Below are positions 1-6,064 of a stretch of 7,752 nt of DNA, piece after piece. The notes beneath the pieces are model-generated. The model saw nothing but the letters and a program-made list of their open reading frames with translations, searched no databases and was not told where the DNA came from. Location: assembly GCA_946620035.1 (NCBI GenBank), contig CAMOMX010000096.1, forward strand, positions 1-7,752. Reading direction: 5' to 3'. The DNA is from CAG-791 sp003447895 (GTDB lineage Bacteria; Bacillota; Clostridia; Lachnospirales; Lachnospiraceae). The first letter of the stretch is position 1, and each line of letters begins with the position of its first letter. The translations under genes and the position numbers were made by a program.

Positions 1-1133
1 TGGGCGGACAGGTCGGCGATATCGGCGAGATCGTCTGCGGAAAGAGCACCTTCAAAGTCGAGAAGACCGAGCACGTCGCCGGCTCCAAGATCGCACACAT
101 CGGTGTCGTTACGAGCGGCATGTTCAAGATGGGCGACGTCGTTACCCTTAAGGTTGACGCGAAGAACCGCCGCGACACCTGCAGGAACCACAGCGCAACC
201 CACCTCATGCAGAAGGCACTGCGCGAAGTCCTGGGCACACACGTCGAGCAGAAGGGCTCCTACCAGGATGCGGACCGCACAAGGTTCGACTTCAGCCACT
301 TCCAGGCGATGACGGCGGAAGAGATCAAGGCAGTTGAGGATCTCGTCAACGAGAAGATCTCCGAAGGCCTTGACGTCAAGACCGCGGTCATGGGCATCGA
401 AGATGCCAAGAAGAGCGGCGCTATGGCGCTGTTCGGCGAGAAGTACGGCGACGAAGTGCGCGTCGTCAAGATGGGCGAGTTCTCCACAGAGCTCTGCGGC
501 GGCACACATGTAAAGAATACAAGCCAGATCGGCCAGTTCAAGATCCTGTCCGAGAACGGCGTCGCGGCAGGCGTGCGCCGTATCGAAGCGCTGACCGGCG
601 ACAACGTCCGCGCGTACTATGAGGACATGGAGAAGAAGATGCACGAGGCGGCTTCTCTGGTCAAGGCTACCCCTGACACACTGGCTGACCACATCAGGAA
701 GCTTCAGGAGGAGCTCAAGGCCGTAAAGAGCGAGAACGAGTCTCTCAAGGCCAAGGAAGCGCAGAGCGCGCTCGGCGATGTCATGGACAAGGTTGTGGAG
801 ATCAAGGGCGTCAAGTTCCTGGCTTCCGCACTGAAGGACGTCGACATGAACGGGCTTCGCGATCTGGGCGACCAGCTCAAGGAAAAGCTGGGCAGCGGCG
901 TGATCCTTCTGATCTCCGAAAAGGGCGGAAAGGTCAACCTGATGACCATGGCGACCGACGATGTCGTGAAGAAGGGCGCCCATGCCGGGAACCTCATCAA
1001 GGCGATCGCCAAGGAAGTCGGCGGTGGCGGCGGCGGACGTCCCACTATGGCGCAGGCAGGCGGCAAGAACCCCGCGGGCATCGACAACGCGCTGAAAGCC
1101 GCACCGGAAGTGCTGGAGAAAATGATCGGCTGA
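1..1133 (+). CDS. alaS: Alanyl-tRNA synthetase, C-terminal part (5' end outside window)
   Basis: AlaRS charges tRNA-Ala in the cytoplasm and hydrolyses mischarged Ser/Gly-tRNA-Ala. Only the last 376 codons are here; the first complete codon is at position 3 and the N-terminal catalytic core lies upstream. The visible part opens with GGQVGDIG, typical of the link into the editing region. The editing-site zinc motif HSATH is at 189-203, and the second motif with Cys-Gly-Gly-Thr-His (TELCGGTH) has its Cys codon at 495. A charged coiled-coil stretch follows (about 640-770). The DHHA1 domain ends the protein with the Gly-rich GGGGGGRP and AQAGGKNP signatures near 1020-1075. The stop is TGA 1131-1133, and a terminator follows, so alaS ends its own unit. 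Arg is mostly CGC and Gly mostly GGC, unlike the AGG/AGA/GGA-rich genes after it, which fits high expression. Identification is secure. Confidence 0.97.
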   Translation, partial: GGQVGDIGEIVCGKSTFKVEKTEHVAGSKIAHIGVVTSGMFKMGDVVTLKVDAKNRRDTCRNHSATHLMQKALREVLGTHVEQKGSYQDADRTRFDFSHFQAMTAEEIKAVEDLVNEKISEGLDVKTAVMGIEDAKKSGAMALFGEKYGDEVRVVKMGEFSTELCGGTHVKNTSQIGQFKILSENGVAAGVRRIEALTGDNVRAYYEDMEKKMHEAASLVKATPDTLADHIRKLQEELKAVKSENESLKAKEAQSALGDVMDKVVEIKGVKFLASALKDVDMNGLRDLGDQLKEKLGSGVILLISEKGGKVNLMTMATDDVVKKGAHAGNLIKAIAKEVGGGGGGRPTMAQAGGKNPAGIDNALKAAPEVLEKMIG

Positions 1134-1218
1134 TCTTTCGCGGCCGAGCGGCCCGCTCTCTGAGCTCTTGCGTAGAAAAGGCTCCGTAAGATCCGGCTTC
1201 TATATGCGAATTATGACG

Positions 1219-1264
1219 AAAGGTCTGCTGAACGCATGAATCTGCGGGAGGCAGGCCTTTTTTT
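1219..1264 (+). terminator. Rho-independent terminator of alaS
   Basis: A 10-bp stem (1219-1228 with 1251-1260, one G-U pair) is capped by an inner 4-bp stem CGCA/TGCG (1233-1236 with 1243-1246) with a 6-nt loop. The 3' arm runs directly into seven T (1258-1264). Stem plus T-tract 85 nt after the alaS stop, and before a promoter-like sequence, is what an intrinsic terminator should look like. Confidence 0.88.
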
Positions 1265-1306
1265 CGGTATGTTTTGCTTGTTTTGAGTGTGAAGCGGGGA
1301 AAATAG

Positions 1307-1315
1307 TGATAGAAT
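1307..1315 (+). promoter_or_regulatory. Extended -10 promoter for the LOG/AAA+ operon
   Basis: TGATAGAAT combines the TGn extension with a near-consensus -10 hexamer TAGAAT (1310-1315), in the AT-rich stretch between the alaS terminator and the next gene. No good -35 lies at 17 nt: TTGAGT at 1283-1288 is 21 nt away, which is too far. Extended -10 promoters often tolerate a poor -35. The predicted transcription start is about 1321-1323, giving a leader of about 85 nt. Assignment is by motif and position only. Confidence 0.6.
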
Positions 1316-1320
1316 AAGTT

Positions 1321-1347
1321 TCAGAATGTCGAATTCTCGGCATCTGA
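1321..1347 (+). other. Hairpin at the predicted 5' end of the operon transcript
   Basis: 1321-1324 and 1326-1332 pair with 1337-1347 (11 bp, one G-U, a single bulged A at 1325) around an ATTC tetraloop. It would lie at the extreme 5' end of an mRNA started from the 1307-1315 promoter, where such stems can slow 5' decay. There is no T-tract, so it is not a terminator. The remaining leader (1348-1407) holds no riboswitch I recognise. Confidence 0.45.
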
Positions 1348-1407
1348 GGCCTCACAAGGGCCCTGCGAGAAAAAATACAGAGGACACAGCATATTCGGTG
1401 GCATAAT

Positions 1408-1947
1408 ATGAATATTACGGTATATTTGGGATCCGCCAGAGGAAATGATTCGAAGTATGCGGATGAGGTGATCAGGCTGGGAAACTGGATCGGCAGGAAC
1501 GGACACCGGCTGATCTACGGCGGAAGCCGGATCGGACTCATGGGGGAACTGGCGGAGGCCGTCCTTCAGGCGGGCGGCGAAGTGATCGGCATAGAACCCG
1601 GGTTCTTTGTAAGGAGCTGTCTTCAGCACGACGGAATCACCAAGCTGATCGTGACAGAGACGATGGCGGAGAGAAAGGCCAAACTGATCGAGCACGGGGA
1701 CGCCTACATCGCTTTTCCGGGAGGGACCGGAACGCTGGAGGAGATCTCGGAAGTGATGTCACAGATCCGGATCGGACACAATGACAGTCCCTGCATCATC
1801 TTTAACCTGGACGGCTATTATGAGCCGCTCAGGCAGATGCTGGACCGGATGGTCGGAGAGGGATTTCTGGATCCGGAGAGCAGGGACAAGTTCCTGTTCG
1901 CGGAGGATGTCGGACAGATCGCGGAAATCCTGGATCAGACGACCTGA
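1408..1947 (+). CDS. LOG-family (TIGR00730) nucleotide 5'-monophosphate phosphoribohydrolase
   Basis: A complete 179-residue protein of the LOG/'lysine decarboxylase-like' Rossmann family, close to the usual 180-190 residues. Members cleave the N-glycosidic bond of nucleoside 5'-monophosphates, including cytokinin ribotides; the bacterial in vivo substrate is often unclear. The N-terminal beta strand ITVYLGS is followed by IYGGSRIGLMG (36-46), the conserved MAERK stretch (86-90) and the signature PGGTGTLEE (104-112), whose last Glu is the expected catalytic residue. The older 'lysine decarboxylase' label for this fold is misleading. ATG 1408 has a weak ribosome binding site GGTGG (1397-1401) six nt upstream, and no better in-frame start is seen. 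It is first in the unit, after the promoter at about 1307, and ends 22 nt before the AAA+ gene. The family call is firm, the substrate is not. Confidence 0.93.
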   Translation: MNITVYLGSARGNDSKYADEVIRLGNWIGRNGHRLIYGGSRIGLMGELAEAVLQAGGEVIGIEPGFFVRSCLQHDGITKLIVTETMAERKAKLIEHGDAYIAFPGGTGTLEEISEVMSQIRIGHNDSPCIIFNLDGYYEPLRQMLDRMVGEGFLDPESRDKFLFAEDVGQIAEILDQTT

Positions 1948-1955
1948 GGGCAGAG

Positions 1956-1962
1956 AAAGGAG
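1956..1962 (+). promoter_or_regulatory. Ribosome binding site that fixes a TTG start
   Basis: AAAGGAG lies 7 nt before TTG 1970, an ideal distance. The reading frame is open much further upstream (an ATG at 1781), but that would overlap the LOG gene by 167 nt in another frame and encode a shadow of it. The binding site makes TTG 1970 the start. Confidence 0.85.
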
Positions 1963-1969
1963 CACTGAG

Positions 1970-3415
1970 TTGAGTAAGAAAAACAGAATTGACCTTGAGA
2001 GGCTCGCGAATATCACCAATACGGAGAAGGACCTGCTCAAAGGCCTGTACGGCGATATGTTCGGAACATCTTCGGGTTCTTCCGAGAGCGGAAAAAGCAG
2101 CACGCGCCCCAAAAAGGAGTCCGTCAGGGACAGGTTCTCCTCCAAGGAACCTACAGCGGCGGAGCTTCTGGACCGGGCCTATCAGAAACATAAAGACCCC
2201 CTCGAGGAGGCCAAAAGAGCGCTGAAGGAAGCGCAGGACATGATGGCCCGCTCAGAAGAGCTGACCCAGGGGCTTCTGGATTCCAACAAAAAAAATGCGG
2301 AAAACCTGGCGAATCTTGTGGCAAATACCGGTGAGATCGATCCGACAGGCGGATCGGGCGGAAACGGCTCCGGAAACGGACAGCCGCCGGTCCAGACGGC
2401 GACGGGCGGGCCGGCCCCCAAACCGGAGGAGGAAAAGCCCAAAGAGCCTGAGAAGGACCCTATGGAGGAACTGGACGCCCTGATCGGTCTGACAACGATC
2501 AAGGAGGACGTGAAGGAGCTCACGGCCTTTGCCAAGATCCAGAAGATGAGAAAGGACGCCGGGCTCAAATCCGTGCCGGTCTCTCTCCATCTTGTCTTCA
2601 CCGGAAACCCCGGCACAGGAAAGACCACGGTGGCCCGCATCATCGGAAGGCTCTACAAGCAGATCGGCGTGCTCTCCAAGGGGCAGCTCATTGAAGTGGA
2701 CAGATCCGGCCTGGTGGCGGGATACGTCGGACAGACGGCCCTCAAAACGCAGGAGCAGATCAACAAGGCACTGGGAGGCGTCCTGTTTATTGACGAGGCC
2801 TACGCGCTGGCCCAGAAAGACGACGCCTTCGGACAGGAGGCCATCGATACGGTCTTAAAGGCCATGGAGGACCACAGAGATGACCTGGTGGTCATTGTGG
2901 CCGGCTACACGAAGCCGATGGAGAAGTTCATAAACAGCAATCCCGGCCTCAAGTCCAGGTTCAACAAATATATTGAATTCCCGGACTACACGATCGATGA
3001 GCTGGAGGCCATCTTCTATCTAAACTGCGACAAGTACGACTATGTCGTCGAGGAAGACGCCAAAAAACAGATCCGGGCAAGGATCGTCAGCAGAAAGATG
3101 CAGCGGCAGGAGAACTTCGCCAATGCCCGCGAAGTCCGAAACATGTTTGAGGACATCATCACGAACCAGGCGCGCCGCGTAGCGGAGATGAAGGCGCCCA
3201 CTCACGACGATATGATGAAGATCACCCTTGAGGATCTGTCGGGCAATATCGGAGATGTCGCGGACACCAAGGAGATGGAAAAGATGGAAGCGGCGGCCCT
3301 GGAGGCAGAGACGCCGGTGCTGGAACTTCCGACAGAAGACGCGAAAGCGCCGGATCAAGGGCAGCCGGCCGAGAGCGCTGACAGTGAAAAAACGAAAGCG
3401 CCGGATGCCGAATAA
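1970..3415 (+). CDS. AAA+ ATPase of the CbbX/SpoVK type with coiled-coil N-terminus
   Basis: A 481-residue protein, starting at TTG 1970. Order: a short helical N-terminus (1-32); a Ser-rich stretch; a charged predicted coiled coil (about 64-117); a Gly/Ser/Asn then Pro/Glu/Lys linker (122-165); one AAA+ module (about 166-440); an acidic tail (about 435-481). Visible AAA+ elements are Walker A GNPGTGKT (212-219), pore-loop GYVGQTALKT with Tyr252, Walker B VLFIDEAY (271-278), an Arg finger in KSRFNKYIEF (Arg330) and a sensor-2-like ANAREVRN. The pore loop, FGQEAID and VIVAGY segments resemble CbbX (red-type Rubisco activase) and SpoVK. No Rubisco genes are present, so a general protein-remodelling role is likelier; such ATPases thread or remodel hexamer-bound partners. 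The partner is unknown; the TPR/SEC-C protein encoded next is the obvious candidate. ATPase confidence is high, biological role low. Confidence 0.93.
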   Translation: MSKKNRIDLERLANITNTEKDLLKGLYGDMFGTSSGSSESGKSSTRPKKESVRDRFSSKEPTAAELLDRAYQKHKDPLEEAKRALKEAQDMMARSEELTQGLLDSNKKNAENLANLVANTGEIDPTGGSGGNGSGNGQPPVQTATGGPAPKPEEEKPKEPEKDPMEELDALIGLTTIKEDVKELTAFAKIQKMRKDAGLKSVPVSLHLVFTGNPGTGKTTVARIIGRLYKQIGVLSKGQLIEVDRSGLVAGYVGQTALKTQEQINKALGGVLFIDEAYALAQKDDAFGQEAIDTVLKAMEDHRDDLVVIVAGYTKPMEKFINSNPGLKSRFNKYIEFPDYTIDELEAIFYLNCDKYDYVVEEDAKKQIRARIVSRKMQRQENFANAREVRNMFEDIITNQARRVAEMKAPTHDDMMKITLEDLSGNIGDVADTKEMEKMEAAALEAETPVLELPTEDAKAPDQGQPAESADSEKTKAPDAE

Positions 3416-3434
3416 CAGGAAAATTCAGTCTGAT

Positions 3435-3461
3435 CACAGGCGGCCCGAAAGGCGGGCTGTG
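3435..3461 (+). other. Intercistronic hairpin between AAA+ and TPR/SEC-C genes
   Basis: In the 74-nt gap, 3441-3447 pairs with 3453-3459 (7 bp, one G-U, loop AAAGG). An alternative pairs CACAG 3435-3439 with CTGTG 3457-3461. AT-rich sequence follows but no T-run, so this is more likely an mRNA processing or stabilising stem than a terminator. Confidence 0.4.
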
Positions 3462-3489
3462 AATAAATAAGAGCCGGGTAAACAGGATT

Positions 3490-4797
3490 ATGGAAGAGAA
3501 CAAGAACGGAATTATCACAATTAAGAGCAACTTAAATGACTATATGGAGGAGATCGACCGGTACACGGCGCAGCTGCCTCTCACGATCCGGGAACAGATG
3601 CGCGAGGCTCTGTACGCGGAATATAACGGCGATTACGAAAGGCAGGAGGAACTGTGCAGGGAAATGCTGGAAGCGGATCCCGATCACGCGGATGTGCTCG
3701 GAATGCTCGGCAGGTGCCTGGTCTCCCAGAGACGGCCGGAAGAGGCGATCCCCTTCCTTCAGCGGGCGATCGCGGAGGACCCGTCCCAGAAGGAGTCGAT
3801 GATCAGCCTCGGACAGGCCTATCAGGCAGCGGGCAATTACAAGCAGGCAGTGAAGACGTTTGAGTCGGTCACGGACCTCGGCGAGCATCATCCCTTCTAC
3901 AATTCCGCATACGCGGACTGCCTGGAAAAGGTCGGCCAGAGGGAGAAAGCGAGGGAGGTCTTCCGCAGGGAGGTGACACACTGGGAGGAGACGAGAGAGA
4001 TCGAATCCGTCGATCTTTTGGACGGGTGCTTCCAGCGGCTCCTGTATCTGGACGGCGTTCTGGGGGCTATGGAGACCACGGTCGACATAGCTGTTTACAA
4101 GCGTTTTCTGTCGACTGTCACGATGGACGCGAGGATGAAGGAGAATCTCGCCAGGAATATTGCCTATCTGAGCCGGGCTCTCACGGCGCGCACGTTCCGG
4201 ATCCCTTTCCGGAGCCTTGTACGGGAGGTGGAAGAGCAGGGGTACCTTCTTGACAGCGAACAGTATTACATCATCGAAAACGCATACCGTTCTGTGGAAT
4301 CCTATGAATATCACGAGGACAACGCGGTCAGCGCGCTGATGGAGAGCTTTCTGTCGGCGGAAAGCCGGGCCCCGATGGCGGGCGCCGGAGAGGAGGAGCA
4401 TGAGGCCAAACTCACGGCTCTGTCCTATGAGTGGTACATGACCAGGTACATAGAGAAACACGGGGAGGAGCTCCTCTACGTCGCGGAGAAGTACCCGCAC
4501 TCCTATATGAGAGCCGTGACTTTCCTGGATCAGCTCCAGAGACTCGGGCCCGAGGGCATGAGAGAGGCGATCCTGGATCAGCTGGAGACTTTTGATGAGA
4601 TCAAGGTCCCCAGGGATGCCCTGAACGCGGGCATGGAGGAGGCCTATCAGAAGGCTCTTAAGAGAAAGAAGGAGCCTGTCTACCTCTCAGAGGGGAGCGG
4701 GACCTATAAGCGGAGCGCGAAGAAGATCCTGCCCAATGACCCCTGCCCCTGCGGCTCGGGCAAAAAATACAAGAAGTGCCACGGCAGAAATCTGTAA
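3490..4797 (+). CDS. TPR-repeat protein with C-terminal SEC-C zinc motif
   Basis: A 435-residue protein with no signal peptide or membrane segment, so cytoplasmic. Tetratricopeptide repeats cover about residues 34-165 (for example GDYERQEELCREMLEADP, then RRPEEAIPFLQRAIAEDP, then GNYKQAVKTFESV). A long helical region of no recognisable family follows (170-400). The extreme C-terminus is a classic SEC-C motif, NDPCPCGSGKKYKKCHG, with zinc ligands Cys419, Cys421, Cys430 and His431. The same motif ends SecA, where it binds SecB and ribosomes; as a stand-alone module it generally marks protein- or ribosome-binding proteins. TPR plus SEC-C suggests an adaptor, plausibly delivering substrates to the AAA+ ATPase encoded just upstream (inference). 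ATG 3490 is weakly supported: AGGA is only 2 nt before it. An in-frame ATG at 3544 is the alternative, but it has no better binding site. Initiation may depend on coupling. Confidence 0.88.
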   Translation: MEENKNGIITIKSNLNDYMEEIDRYTAQLPLTIREQMREALYAEYNGDYERQEELCREMLEADPDHADVLGMLGRCLVSQRRPEEAIPFLQRAIAEDPSQKESMISLGQAYQAAGNYKQAVKTFESVTDLGEHHPFYNSAYADCLEKVGQREKAREVFRREVTHWEETREIESVDLLDGCFQRLLYLDGVLGAMETTVDIAVYKRFLSTVTMDARMKENLARNIAYLSRALTARTFRIPFRSLVREVEEQGYLLDSEQYYIIENAYRSVESYEYHEDNAVSALMESFLSAESRAPMAGAGEEEHEAKLTALSYEWYMTRYIEKHGEELLYVAEKYPHSYMRAVTFLDQLQRLGPEGMREAILDQLETFDEIKVPRDALNAGMEEAYQKALKRKKEPVYLSEGSGTYKRSAKKILPNDPCPCGSGKKYKKCHGRNL

Positions 4798-4811
4798 CCG
4801 GAAGCGAAACA

Positions 4812-4848
4812 CAGGACGAGAGCTTCCCGTCCTGAGAGGCCGGGAGCT
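4812..4848 (+). other. Two mutually exclusive intercistronic hairpins
   Basis: In the 77-nt gap after the TPR/SEC-C gene, CAGGACG 4812-4818 pairs perfectly with CGTCCTG 4828-4834 (7 bp, 9-nt loop). Alternatively AGCT-CCCG (4821-4829, one bulged T) pairs with CGGGAGCT 4841-4848. The two share 4828-4829 and interleave, so only one can form. Neither ends in a T-run. The next gene's binding site GGAG (4864-4867) stays free in both. Confidence 0.35.
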
Positions 4849-4874
4849 TGTGACACAGGGAACGGAGTTATTGT

Positions 4875-5174
4875 ATGAAGATTGATCCGAAGGAGTTGTA
4901 CTCCATAGGTTTTTATGAATACGGGGAGGCCTTATACGGCAGCTGCGGCGGAATGCGCTACCGGGTGGCGATCGATCCTCTCAAAAATGTCCACTATACG
5001 CCGCCGGACAAGCGGGATCCCGCGGTCCTTCTCGCGAAGATCTGGCCGGAACCGTTTTCCTACGGGGCCACGGACCCCTCGCTCATTAAGAGCCGGGAGT
5101 TTCCGTTTTCCGAAAAAGGGCTGGAGGAAGCGGTGGAATGGCTCAATGAACAGATCGCACCGGGGGAAGAGTAG
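4875..5174 (+). CDS. Conserved-looking 99-residue protein of unknown function
   Basis: I do not recognise this family. The start ATG 4875 has a good ribosome binding site (GGAG 4864-4867, 7-nt spacer) and the stop TAG 5172-5174 directly abuts the next gene's ATG. The protein is soluble and compact, with no signal peptide or membrane segment. It shows an aromatic-rich first half (YSIGFYEYGEALYGSCGGMRY), a central segment KNVHYTPPDKRDP, and a C-terminal helix EKGLEEAVEWLNEQI. Codon use matches its neighbours, and the strict junction with the metallo-hydrolase gene implies translational coupling, so it is very probably a real gene. A small partner or regulator of that hydrolase is one possibility, from adjacency only. 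Confidence 0.75.
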   Translation: MKIDPKELYSIGFYEYGEALYGSCGGMRYRVAIDPLKNVHYTPPDKRDPAVLLAKIWPEPFSYGATDPSLIKSREFPFSEKGLEEAVEWLNEQIAPGEE

Positions 5175-5849
5175 ATGGTCAGAGTTACTCATATTTATCA
5201 CAGCGGATTTGTGATCGAGATGGAGAGAACGGTTCTGATCTTCGACTGGTTTTCCGGGAAACTTCCGGATTTTGACCCGAACAAGAAGGTGATGGTATTT
5301 GTGACTCACGGGCACGCTGACCACTATTCGCCGAGGATCTGGGACCTGAGAAAATCCTGCCCGAATATCCTCTATGTTCTGGAGTGCTGTACGGCACCGG
5401 AAAGAAAGGGAGACGATATTCTGCATGTGCAGCCGGGCAGGCACTATGAGCAGGACAAGATCATGATCTATGCCATCCGCTCCAATGATGAAGGGGTGGC
5501 TTATGTCGTCAGCACGGAAGGGTACAATTTCTTTCACGCGGGCGACCTGGGCGTTTGGCACTGGAGAGACGGAAACGAGCATGACAACGCCTATTCAAGG
5601 CGGATCTTCAGAAGACAGCTGGAGAAGATCAGCAGTTGGGATTTTGACGCAGCCATGATCCCGGTCGATCCAAGGCTTGGAGAGAACGCCTTTTTGGCCG
5701 CGGATGACTTTCTTAGGTTTATTCGCTGCAGATGCATGTTTCCGATGCATTACTGGAACAGGAGAGAGGAAGCGATTTCCTGTCTCAGAAACGAAAATCT
5801 GGATCCCTACAGGGATGTAATCTGTCTGAGTGAAGTGGCGGTTCTTTGA
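5175..5849 (+). CDS. UlaG-like metallo-beta-lactamase-fold hydrolase
   Basis: A 224-residue cytoplasmic protein with the MBL fold. The metal-binding signature T-H-G-H-A-D-H-Y lies at 44-51 (His45, His47, Asp49, His50). The bridging Asp is in FHAGD (Asp124), and a late His in MFPMHYW (His192) completes the site. Lack of an extended C-terminal domain and the HAGDLG/PMHYW pattern point to the small UlaG-like ('MBL fold metallo-hydrolase') group, whose members include L-ascorbate-6-phosphate lactonase and many proteins of unknown substrate. No ascorbate PTS genes are nearby, so ula function should not be assumed. ATG 5175 follows the preceding stop with zero gap; the GGGGGA purine run (5162-5167) serves as binding site inside the upstream gene. 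A metal-dependent hydrolase is near certain; the substrate is unknown. Confidence 0.92.
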   Translation: MVRVTHIYHSGFVIEMERTVLIFDWFSGKLPDFDPNKKVMVFVTHGHADHYSPRIWDLRKSCPNILYVLECCTAPERKGDDILHVQPGRHYEQDKIMIYAIRSNDEGVAYVVSTEGYNFFHAGDLGVWHWRDGNEHDNAYSRRIFRRQLEKISSWDFDAAMIPVDPRLGENAFLAADDFLRFIRCRCMFPMHYWNRREEAISCLRNENLDPYRDVICLSEVAVL

Positions 5850-5856
5850 GCTTACA

Positions 5857-5890
5857 CCCGGGCAGCAGGCTTCCGGGACGAGAGCCCGGG
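5857..5890 (+). other. GC-rich hairpin after the MBL gene
   Basis: CCCGGGC 5857-5863 pairs with GCCCGGG 5884-5890 (7 bp, 20-nt loop), with a competing 5-bp stem CCGGG 5873-5877/CCCGG 5885-5889. It starts 8 nt after the MBL stop and could mark the 3' end of the upstream unit, but no T-tract follows (GTAATGAATG), so intrinsic termination is doubtful. Confidence 0.4.
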
Positions 5891-5914
5891 GTAATGAATG
5901 ATAGCAGGAGGGAA

Positions 5915-5951
5915 GAGTGAAAAATCACTCTGATGAGCTGATTTTTCACTC
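5915..5951 (+). repeat. Inverted repeat 1 of the element
   Basis: GAGTGAAAAATCA 5915-5927 pairs with TGATTTTTCACTC 5939-5951 without a mismatch. The loop can add CTC/GAG (5928-5930 with 5935-5937). A nested alternative folds GAGTGA-AAAA-TCACTC (5915-5930) alone. The upstream GTG (5917-5919) is buried in the stem in either fold. Confidence 0.8.
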
Positions 5952-5952
5952 A

Positions 5953-5983
5953 CAAGGTTTGAGCCGGAGCGCCTCAAACCTTG
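5953..5983 (+). repeat. Inverted repeat 2 of the element
   Basis: CAAGGTTTGAG 5953-5963 pairs perfectly with CTCAAACCTTG 5973-5983 around a 9-nt loop, one base after the first hairpin. There is no T-run on either strand. Confidence 0.8.
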
Positions 5984-5994
5984 CAAATCGCATC

Positions 5995-6037
5995 GGAGAA
6001 ATCGCATTCGCGACTTTCTCCTCGCGCGCCTGCGCGC
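5995..6037 (+). repeat. Inverted repeats 3 and 4 of the element
   Basis: GGAGAAATCGC 5995-6005 pairs with GCGA-TTTCTCC 6010-6021 (11 bp, bulged C at 6014, ATTC loop). Directly after it, GCGCG 6024-6028 pairs with CGCGC 6033-6037 around CCTG. Both are compact and GC-rich, completing a run of four stems. Confidence 0.7.
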
Positions 6038-6051
6038 ATAGCGCTCGGCAT

Positions 6052-6064
6052 GGAGGGAAGAGTG
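6052..6064 (+). promoter_or_regulatory. Ribosome binding site and GTG start of the lipoprotein gene
   Basis: GGAGGG (6052-6057) followed by GTG 6062-6064 gives a strong binding site at short spacing, and the product begins with a textbook lipoprotein signal. The in-frame TTG at 5981 and ATG at 6050 lack a binding site. This site is the second copy of the 18-bp repeat. Confidence 0.82.

Noticed and set aside
1781..1969. Upstream extension of the AAA+ frame to ATG 1781.
   Set aside because: It overlaps the LOG gene in another frame and encodes Arg/Ser-rich shadow sequence; TTG 1970 has an ideal AAAGGAG site.
3532..4500. Long minus-strand open frame (322 codons) opposite the TPR/SEC-C gene.
   Set aside because: It is antisense to a clear domain protein, has no recognisable motifs, and is expected from GC-rich codon bias. 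Other minus-strand frames (for example 6272-6940, 6982-7710) were dropped for the same reason.
4814..5885. Shared 10-mer GGACGAGAGC in two spacers (4814-4823 and 5876-5885).
   Set aside because: A 10-base match in nearly 8 kb of GC-rich DNA is expected by chance, and the surrounding stems differ.
5981..6061. N-terminal extension of the lipoprotein from TTG 5981 or ATG 6050.
   Set aside because: No binding site before either, and the TTG extension translates the repeat element and would hide the lipoprotein signal. GTG 6062 has GGAGGG and gives a canonical signal peptide.
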